Assembly: GCA_023459675.1 (NCBI GenBank)
Contig: JAEWTC010000101.1
Location: 1-10,673 of the forward strand
DNA length: 10,673 nucleotides
DNA from: Bacillota bacterium
GTDB lineage: Bacteria > Bacillota > Clostridia > Christensenellales > Aristaeellaceae
Direction of reading: 5' to 3'
Shown: positions 6,046 through 10,673 of the stretch, in pieces
Position numbering within the stretch: the stretch's first letter is position 1
How the letters are laid out: each line of letters opens with the position of its first letter
The notes under the pieces: generated by a model
Seen by the model: the letters and a program-made list of their open reading frames with translations, nothing else
The model's database searches: none
What the model was told of the DNA's origin: nothing
Program-made: the position numbers and the translations under genes

Positions 6046-7056
6046 TTACTTCGCGGCGGCAAATGCGGCGACAATCACGTTCTGGAAGTCCACGATGTGC
6101 ACGGTGGTGCCGGCCAGTACGTCCGCATCCGTTGCATAGCCTTCAGCTACGGCCATCGAGGCAACTTCCTCGGCGGTCATGCCTTTGACGTAGGCGGCAA
6201 ATGCGTTGGCCTGCTCATACCATTCCTTGCCGATTCCGGACTTGGCCTTCATGCCATACGCGTCCATCAGAACCTGCTTGGATTCCTGGGGTACGGTAAG
6301 ATCCGTGGTGATCACGCCGGCGTTGCTGAACTTCACAGAGAACTGGGAAGCGTCCAGCACGGAGCTGGTGATTTTGCCATCCGCATCGAAGGTGGTGGCG
6401 GTGTAGTACGCATAGGCATAGCCCACGCCGTCCGCATCCGCAGCCGCGTCCTTGGACCTGCTGGCAAGTTCCACTTCCACAGCCACGCCCAGCTTATCGC
6501 TTGCTTTCGCGCCAAGGTCCTGCGCGCTCTGCGCGGCCGCGACGACGGCTTTCACAAGCGGGCTCAAGGTGACGGTCGCGCCGGACTTCACATCGTCGCC
6601 GGTCGCGTGTCCGGTTTCATCCAGCGGGATCGCGGCAACTTCCTCGGCCGTTTTGCCGATGCAGTACTGCGCGAACGCGGCGGCCTGCTCGTACCATTCC
6701 TTGCCGATTCCGGAGCTGGCTTTCATGCCGTACGCATCGCCCTTGGTGTTCTTGGATTCGATGGCCGCGGTCAGATCACTGGTGATCTTGCCGGTGGCGT
6801 CAAACGTGACTTTGGCCTGGTAGCTGTCGATGACGCATTTCACGATTTTCCCGTCCATGTCCACCAGAACGCCGGCATACATGGGGTAAATCTGCACCAC
6901 GCCGTTGGCGTCAGCAGTCGCGTCTTTGGTGCCGTTAAAACCGGAAACGACGGCAAAGCCCGTCTTGACGGCTGCGTCTTCAGCCATGGCCGATACGATG
7001 CCGCCCAAAGCAAACAGCATGACGAGGACAATCAGGACCGATAGGATTTTTTTCAT
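6046..7056 (-). CDS. Secreted protein with two tandem FMN-binding-type domains (PplA-like EET flavoprotein)
   Basis: This 336-residue exported protein has a Sec signal (MKKILSVL..., cleavage likely after AMA at 23-25) and no lipobox cysteine. Two homologous domains follow (about 30-175 and 195-336), each with a DGKI strand, DAYGMKAxSGIGKEWYEQ (107-124 and 265-282), a TAEEVA turn and a C-terminal flavinylation-like site. In domain 1 that site is DVKSGAT (155-161), which fits the ApbE target pattern Dxx(S/T)GAT with Thr161 as FMN acceptor. In domain 2 it is DVLAGTT (312-318), where the Ser-Gly-Ala part is altered but a threonine remains. This layout resembles Listeria PplA, the flavinylated surface protein of extracellular electron transfer. 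The start at 7056 follows GAGGG by 7 bases; an ATG six bases earlier is too close to that site. apbE lies immediately downstream. Confidence 0.85.
   Translation of the reverse strand: MKKILSVLIVLVMLFALGGIVSAMAEDAAVKTGFAVVSGFNGTKDATADANGVVQIYPMYAGVLVDMDGKIVKCVIDSYQAKVTFDATGKITSDLTAAIESKNTKGDAYGMKASSGIGKEWYEQAAAFAQYCIGKTAEEVAAIPLDETGHATGDDVKSGATVTLSPLVKAVVAAAQSAQDLGAKASDKLGVAVEVELASRSKDAAADADGVGYAYAYYTATTFDADGKITSSVLDASQFSVKFSNAGVITTDLTVPQESKQVLMDAYGMKAKSGIGKEWYEQANAFAAYVKGMTAEEVASMAVAEGYATDADVLAGTTVHIVDFQNVIVAAFAAAK
6218..6714 (-). repeat. Duplicated flavoprotein domain retaining identical DNA blocks
   Basis: The two domains of the PplA-like gene share a 23-bp identical block (6218-6240 and 6692-6714, 474 bp apart) encoding the IGKEWYE core, with further near-identity on both sides. 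This supports an internal duplication, recent or kept alike by gene conversion. Confidence 0.75.
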
Positions 7057-7201
7057 ACCCATTCCCTCACTTTTGAGATTTTTATTTGCACCGGCTGTCT
7101 GCCGGTTCAAACCGTTTGTTACGCCCGCCGAATGTGGGTCCCATGCGTTCATGCGGCGGTTGTATTGTGCAGGCGTTCACGCCTTTTCCGGCTGCGGCCG
7201 G
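7057..7201 (-). other. Intergenic spacer, polyprenyl synthase to PplA-like gene
   Basis: The 145-bp spacer holds no clear terminator or good promoter. A 6-bp perfect stem (ACCGGC 7090-7095, GCCGGT 7101-7106, loop of 5) lies about 20 nt upstream of the PplA-like ribosome site and could protect the 5' end of a processed mRNA. A weak 5-bp hairpin (CCGGC/GCCGG) directly follows the upstream stop codon. The genes are therefore probably co-transcribed. Confidence 0.35.
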
Positions 7202-8185
7202 TTATTGCGGAAGCATCGCGCCCATCGCCTGGCGAAGCAGCACGCTGATTTGCTCCTTCTTGAGCGCTGAAGCCTGTAAGCCGGTGATCATGCGATCCGC
7301 GCGGTCATAAAAGATACGGGCAATTCTGCGGGTGAATGCCGTTCCGCCCTGGGCGGCAACCGCCTGGCGCACTTCTTCCTTATCGAGCGTGCCTTCGGCT
7401 GCCCGGCGCGCCATCACCGGCTGCTTATTAAGCGCCACGATGAGCGGCAGGGTGATTACGCCCTGTTCGTAATCGGAGAGCACCGGTTTACGCGCCTGTT
7501 CCTGCGTCGCCTCATAATCCATACAATCATCTGCGAGTTGGAATATCATACCCAGGTGCCAGCCGATTGAAACGTAGAGCCGCAGTTCGGTTTCCGGCAT
7601 CCCGCACAGCCTTGCGCCCGCATAGAAGCTGCCCTCGAAAAGCGCGGCTGTCTTGCCGGAGATAATGCGCAGATAGTTAAGGCCGCTGAGGGCGAAGTTG
7701 CGGTGGTTGATGCTTTGGCGAAGCTCCCCCATGCAGACCTTTTCCATGATGTTGGGAACGTTCTGGTTCCAGTCCTTCTCGTTTGCCGCGGCTTCGGCCG
7801 CCAGGCGCAGCGCAAGGCAGAACAGATAGTCCCCGGTGATCACAGCCTGTCTGGAGCCGAATTTCTTCATCAGCGTCGGCTGATTGCGGCGTGTGGCCGC
7901 GTTATCGATCACGTCGTCGTGCACAAGGGTTGCCAGATGCAGAATTTCCACCGCCGCCGCGGCCTTCACGGCCGTGGGCTTGACGCCCGCTTCCTCCTGC
8001 GCGCAGATCAGCACCGCCTGCGCCCTGAGGAATTTGCCGTGCGCCTTGGTGAGGTATTCCGTGCGGGGCCGAAACGGCGCCGGGGTGGATGCGAGGGTTT
8101 GATCCACCAGGGCTTTCGTTAAGGCGAGCGCTTCCGTTAATCGTAAGGGTTCAGCCGTCGGTTCCATTTTCGCGTCATCAATCAT
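7202..8185 (-). CDS. Trans-polyprenyl diphosphate synthase (heptaprenyl-type, DmkB-like)
   Basis: This 327-residue isoprenoid synthase extends allylic diphosphates with isopentenyl diphosphate to make the side chain of a respiratory quinone. The first aspartate-rich motif is DDVID (90-94), followed by RRNQPT where most relatives have RRGxP. GDY (118-120) and the second motif FQLADDCMD (215-223) with KPVLSDYEQGVITLPLI (233-249) are present, so both Mg-diphosphate sites look intact. It resembles the catalytic component of heptaprenyl/octaprenyl synthases; chain length cannot be set by eye. The start overlaps the ndh2 stop (ATGATTGA), has no clear ribosome site and is probably translated by coupling. 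In the Listeria EET locus a similar synthase (DmkB) works with a MenA-like enzyme to make dedicated demethylmenaquinone, which fits the neighbours here. Confidence 0.92.
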   Translation of the reverse strand: MIDDAKMEPTAEPLRLTEALALTKALVDQTLASTPAPFRPRTEYLTKAHGKFLRAQAVLICAQEEAGVKPTAVKAAAAVEILHLATLVHDDVIDNAATRRNQPTLMKKFGSRQAVITGDYLFCLALRLAAEAAANEKDWNQNVPNIMEKVCMGELRQSINHRNFALSGLNYLRIISGKTAALFEGSFYAGARLCGMPETELRLYVSIGWHLGMIFQLADDCMDYEATQEQARKPVLSDYEQGVITLPLIVALNKQPVMARRAAEGTLDKEEVRQAVAAQGGTAFTRRIARIFYDRADRMITGLQASALKKEQISVLLRQAMGAMLPQ

Positions 8186-10181
8186 GATATAGATACCATT
8201 TCTTGATCCAGCCGATCTTCTTCCAGCGCCGTTTCAGCCACGGCATCGCATAATAGTCCAGCCCGATGGTGCGGCCGGCGCCGATAAGGCAGGCAACGCT
8301 TGCGAAGATCATCCAAAGCGTGTTCAGGTAAAGGCCGGTGGTGGTGATAAACATAAACTGCAAAACCAGAGATACGGCGCTTGCAGGCGCGGTGAGAAGC
8401 CCGCCCATCAGCGCCAGGCCGACCGCAAGCTCCATCAGCACGATCACAATCTGCATGATCATCTGCATGGTATCGTTGGCCAGAACGGTTTTCTCCAGCA
8501 GCCAGTTCATCGCGGGTATATTCAGTTTCAGGGCGTAATCCGCCAGGGTGGAGCTTGCCAGGTCCTTGCCGGTGACGAGGATCAGCTGGAAAAGCTGGAG
8601 GAAGTTGAAGTTGATTAGCACGCTTCCCGTCGGAACGGCGGCAGCCACTGTGCCCGACGCGGACGAAACGGCTTCCGCCGCCCCGGAAGCGGAGGCTACG
8701 GCTTCCGCCGTTTTTGTGCCGGCGTTGAGGAGCGAATCAAACCACGAATTCGCGCCGCCGAAGAAGGCGGAGAGCTTGGCGGCGCCAAACCAGCCTTCCA
8801 CGATTTTCATAATGGCTTCAAACACCCAAACCGCGCCAAGCCAAAGGCGGAGCGGCACCAGAAGGAAGCTGGGCGTTTTGTTGGAGAAGTGCCCGCCCAC
8901 GAAGGAACGGTTGTTGCGAATGGTAAAGAACTCGTGCTTCATGTAGCCGAATATTTTCGTCCAGCCCATGACCTTCACAAAGTAAATAAGATTGACGAAG
9001 TGCTTGGAAAACATGGCCAGGAAGGACGGAAGCCCGAATTTGTGCTTGTGCGTGCCTACATACGCGCTGCCCCAGCGGCCGCCTACGCACACCATAACGC
9101 CGTGGAATTTCGGCGCGTATGCGTGCTTTTCCCCTTCGCCGGTCAGCTGCACAAGAATATTATGCGCCGCGCACTCGGCGCTCTCCTCCGCGTTCTCCAC
9201 CACCTGCGCAACCGGCGCGGTTTCGCCTTCGGGCACATACTGCAGGGCGTCGCCGATCACGTATACGCTGCCGTCGCTTTTGGAGGCCAGGAACGCGTCC
9301 GTTTCCAAACGGCCGCGCCTCGTGCCGGGCAGGGTTTTTGCAGCCTGCTGGGCGATGGACGCACCGTCCGTTCCCGCAGCCCAGATCACGGTGGCGGCTT
9401 CGACGCGCTTCACCGTATCGCCGTCCTTGAGATCGATAAAATCTTCGCCGATCTCTACGACGTTGTGCTTGAGCATGATTTCCACGCCCATCTTGGTGAG
9501 GCGGTTATGGCAGCGCGCGCAATACTTGGGCGGCATCGTGGGTACGACGCGGTCCAGAAGGTCCGCCATGTACAGCTTGACTTCCTTTGGATCAATCTCA
9601 AACTGGTGGCAAAGCACGGGAATCCACTCGGCAAGCTCCCCGGCCATCTCCGTTCCGGTAAAGCCTGCGCCCACCGTGAAAAACCGCAGCAGTTTCGCGC
9701 GCTTTGCGGCGTCCGTTTCGCGGGACGCTGCGCGGAAGCAGTGCAGGATACGCTCCTTCAGGGTTACGGCGTCGTCGTAGCTCCAAAGCTTATAGGCATG
9801 CTTGTCCGCGCCCTTCACGCCGAAGAACGTGGGCTTGGAACCCGCGGCGATCACCAGAATATCGTAGGCATAGGTGCCTGCGGCGCCGATTAACGTCTTT
9901 TCCGCAAAATTGACGTCCGCAATCGTGTCCATCACGAAGTTTACCTTGCGTCCGGCAAAAATCTTCGCATAGGAAAGCTTAATGGAATCTTCCTCCACGC
10001 GCGCTGCGGCGACCTCGTGCAATTCCGTGAGCATGGTATGGAAGGGGTTTCGGTCGATCAGCGTAACGGAAATGTCCTCCGCCTTGTGCTTCTTGCGAAG
10101 CGCCTTCAACGCTTTCTCCAATTTTTTAGCGGCGATCACTCCCGCATACCCGCCTCCGAGTATCACAATGTTTCTTGCCAT
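8178..10181 (-). CDS. ndh2: Type II NADH dehydrogenase fused to a C-terminal DoxX-like membrane domain (EET Ndh2-like)
   Basis: This 667-residue protein is much longer than ordinary NDH-2 (about 400 residues). Residues 1-400 form a two-dinucleotide-fold flavoprotein: FAD site VILGGGYAG (6-14), NADH site VGAGFTGTE (170-178), and FAD-closing VIGDALQYV (308-316) followed by the APVAQVVENAEE helix. It should oxidise NADH and reduce quinone at the cytoplasmic face. The C-terminal part adds about four membrane helices (about 436-460, 571-595, 600-617, 618-637); LRLWLGAVWVFEAIMK (444-459) resembles the first helix of DoxX proteins. An Ala/Ser linker (485-521) lies in the loop after the first helix, and the tail KRRWKKIGWIKKW is strongly basic, as expected inside the cell. 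EET-type Ndh2 of Listeria also carries an extra membrane domain. The start at 10181 follows GGAGGAG by 9 bases. The stop overlaps the polyprenyl synthase start. Confidence 0.92.
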   Translation of the reverse strand: MARNIVILGGGYAGVIAAKKLEKALKALRKKHKAEDISVTLIDRNPFHTMLTELHEVAAARVEEDSIKLSYAKIFAGRKVNFVMDTIADVNFAEKTLIGAAGTYAYDILVIAAGSKPTFFGVKGADKHAYKLWSYDDAVTLKERILHCFRAASRETDAAKRAKLLRFFTVGAGFTGTEMAGELAEWIPVLCHQFEIDPKEVKLYMADLLDRVVPTMPPKYCARCHNRLTKMGVEIMLKHNVVEIGEDFIDLKDGDTVKRVEAATVIWAAGTDGASIAQQAAKTLPGTRRGRLETDAFLASKSDGSVYVIGDALQYVPEGETAPVAQVVENAEESAECAAHNILVQLTGEGEKHAYAPKFHGVMVCVGGRWGSAYVGTHKHKFGLPSFLAMFSKHFVNLIYFVKVMGWTKIFGYMKHEFFTIRNNRSFVGGHFSNKTPSFLLVPLRLWLGAVWVFEAIMKIVEGWFGAAKLSAFFGGANSWFDSLLNAGTKTAEAVASASGAAEAVSSASGTVAAAVPTGSVLINFNFLQLFQLILVTGKDLASSTLADYALKLNIPAMNWLLEKTVLANDTMQMIMQIVIVLMELAVGLALMGGLLTAPASAVSLVLQFMFITTTGLYLNTLWMIFASVACLIGAGRTIGLDYYAMPWLKRRWKKIGWIKKWYLYHD
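8649..8708 (-). repeat. Tandem 10-residue Ala/Ser repeat in the Ndh2 linker
   Basis: Residues 492-501 (AEAVASASGA) and 502-511 (AEAVSSASGT) are tandem copies within a low-complexity stretch between the first added membrane helix and the rest of the membrane domain. It is probably a flexible loop, predicted to face outward. Confidence 0.7.
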
Positions 10182-10525
10182 TCCAATATGCTCCTCCTTC
10201 ATCAAAGCGACCGGATTGGAAAAAAGGTGTTCAATTGTCGCAGCCGTTGTTTCCCACATCAGCCAAATAGCGCGCACTGCGAAGTTCCTTGTAGACGGAG
10301 CCCCGCATAAAAAGTTTGCGCTACTAAAGATTCCACCCGGTTTCCCCCTGTGACCGCGACGCGCGATAACCCGTTTTCCGGCCGTGCAAAGAATGAAGCG
10401 CGTAAACTCATTCCCGCCGGCATCCGTATTCCGGGCGTCCGCAAGCGCAGAAAAAGGCGGATCAGCCCAACCTACAGATTTTCGGTGCCTCGATAAAATA
10501 ATAACAATAATTCCTCAAAGCACCC
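10182..10525 (-). promoter_or_regulatory. Long (about 345 nt) 5' leader of ndh2
   Basis: No convincing gene lies between the ndh2 promoter and its start codon. The transcript would begin with a 9-bp stem-loop, GGTGCTTTG (10516-10524) with CGAGGCACC (10484-10492, two G-U pairs), enclosing a 23-nt AU-rich loop. A second perfect 6-bp stem (GAATGA/TCATTC, 10391-10396 with 10408-10413) lies in the middle. It was inspected for FMN, TPP, cobalamin, c-di-GMP and T-box features without a match. Its role may be mRNA stability or an unrecognised control element. Confidence 0.45.
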
Positions 10526-10531
10526 CATGAC

Positions 10532-10559
10532 ATTATAGCAGGCATAGCCTAAAAGTCAA
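10532..10559 (-). promoter_or_regulatory. Near-consensus promoter of the ndh2 operon
   Basis: On the minus strand TTGACT (-35, 10554-10559, 5 of 6) and TATAAT (-10, 10532-10537, 6 of 6) are separated by 16 bp. It is the only good promoter found upstream of ndh2 and probably drives ndh2, the polyprenyl synthase and the PplA-like gene, with apbE by read-through. The expected start is about 10525, which puts a stem-loop at the 5' end of the RNA. Confidence 0.82.
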
Positions 10560-10673
10560 TATCGCCTACTCGATATGGTCAGCGCCGCAGGGAGGCTGCG
10601 GCGGCCTTCCCCGCTGCCGTTTTCTGCCAGCCATGCCTGAATTCCCGCACGCCAGCGGCGCGCCTGCGCACCC
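10560..10673. other. Unassigned right edge, with an 8-bp hairpin
   Basis: GC-rich sequence upstream of the ndh2 promoter. Minus-strand frames are open from the window edge to stops at about 10556-10581, so it could be the end of a neighbouring gene, but no family is recognisable in so short a stretch. CGCCGCAG (10583-10590) and CTGCGGCG (10596-10603) form a perfect hairpin with a 5-base loop; there is no clear U-tract on either strand, so a terminator role is uncertain. Confidence 0.3.

Noticed and set aside
7062..7152. Upstream starts for the PplA-like protein at 7152 and 7062
   Set aside because: The first would put 32 non-signal residues before a typical MKK signal peptide. The second is only one base from the GAGGG ribosome site, too close to be used.
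9507..9521. CARCH in Ndh2 (residues 221-225), matching the heme c motif CXXCH
   Set aside because: It lies in the cytoplasmic flavoprotein domain, whereas c-type heme attachment occurs outside the membrane. It is most likely a chance match.
10329..10340. GGGTGGAATC in the ndh2 leader, resembling the T-box core
   Set aside because: The following ACCGCG and the terminator/antiterminator pair are absent, and the downstream genes are not amino-acid or tRNA related.
10259..10444. 61-residue minus-strand frame inside the ndh2 leader
   Set aside because: There is no good ribosome site and no family resemblance; the Arg/Gly-rich composition is typical of a chance frame in GC-rich DNA.
10182..10525. 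FMN riboswitch expected before a flavin-linked operon
   Set aside because: The conserved FMN-element blocks (such as GGGCAGGGTGAAATTCCC and CCGACGGT-like segments) cannot be found in the leader.

Overview
The window looks like chromosomal DNA of a Gram-positive anaerobe-type bacterium, probably Bacillota/Clostridia. This is inferred from fairly GC-rich genes separated by AT-rich promoters, G-rich Shine-Dalgarno sites, no outer-membrane genes, and family variants typical of that group. No RNA gene, mobile element or CRISPR array was recognised.

Left part (1-3690): a MoxR ATPase gene followed by the start of a DUF58 gene (minus strand, running off the left edge). Divergent from them is a membrane-anchored coiled-coil protein with a 60-residue internal repeat. 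It converges on a diaminopimelate-decarboxylase-family gene, and a strong bidirectional terminator lies between the two.

Right part (3782-10560): this is the most interesting region. Five genes together match most of the Gram-positive flavin-based extracellular electron transfer (EET) system described in Listeria. In order along the minus strand they are: a type II NADH dehydrogenase carrying an extra C-terminal membrane domain (Ndh2-like); a polyprenyl diphosphate synthase (DmkB-like); a secreted protein with two FMN-binding-type domains (PplA-like); and an ApbE flavin transferase lipoprotein (FmnB-like). A UbiA-family quinone prenyltransferase (DmkA/MenA-like) on the plus strand converges on apbE and overlaps it by a shared CTAG. 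The inferred flow is NADH to Ndh2, then to a dedicated demethylmenaquinone made by the two prenyl enzymes, then to a surface flavoprotein flavinylated by ApbE. EetA and EetB, the usual membrane link, are not in the window.

Regulation: near-consensus promoters are visible before the lysA-like gene, the prenyltransferase and ndh2. The ndh2 transcript would have a leader of about 345 nt that starts with a stem-loop at its 5' end, and the prenyltransferase a leader of about 130 nt with a long-range stem. A perfect 8-bp inverted repeat overlaps the likely start of lysA transcription. A hairpin terminator between the PplA-like gene and apbE suggests that apbE is transcribed at a lower level.
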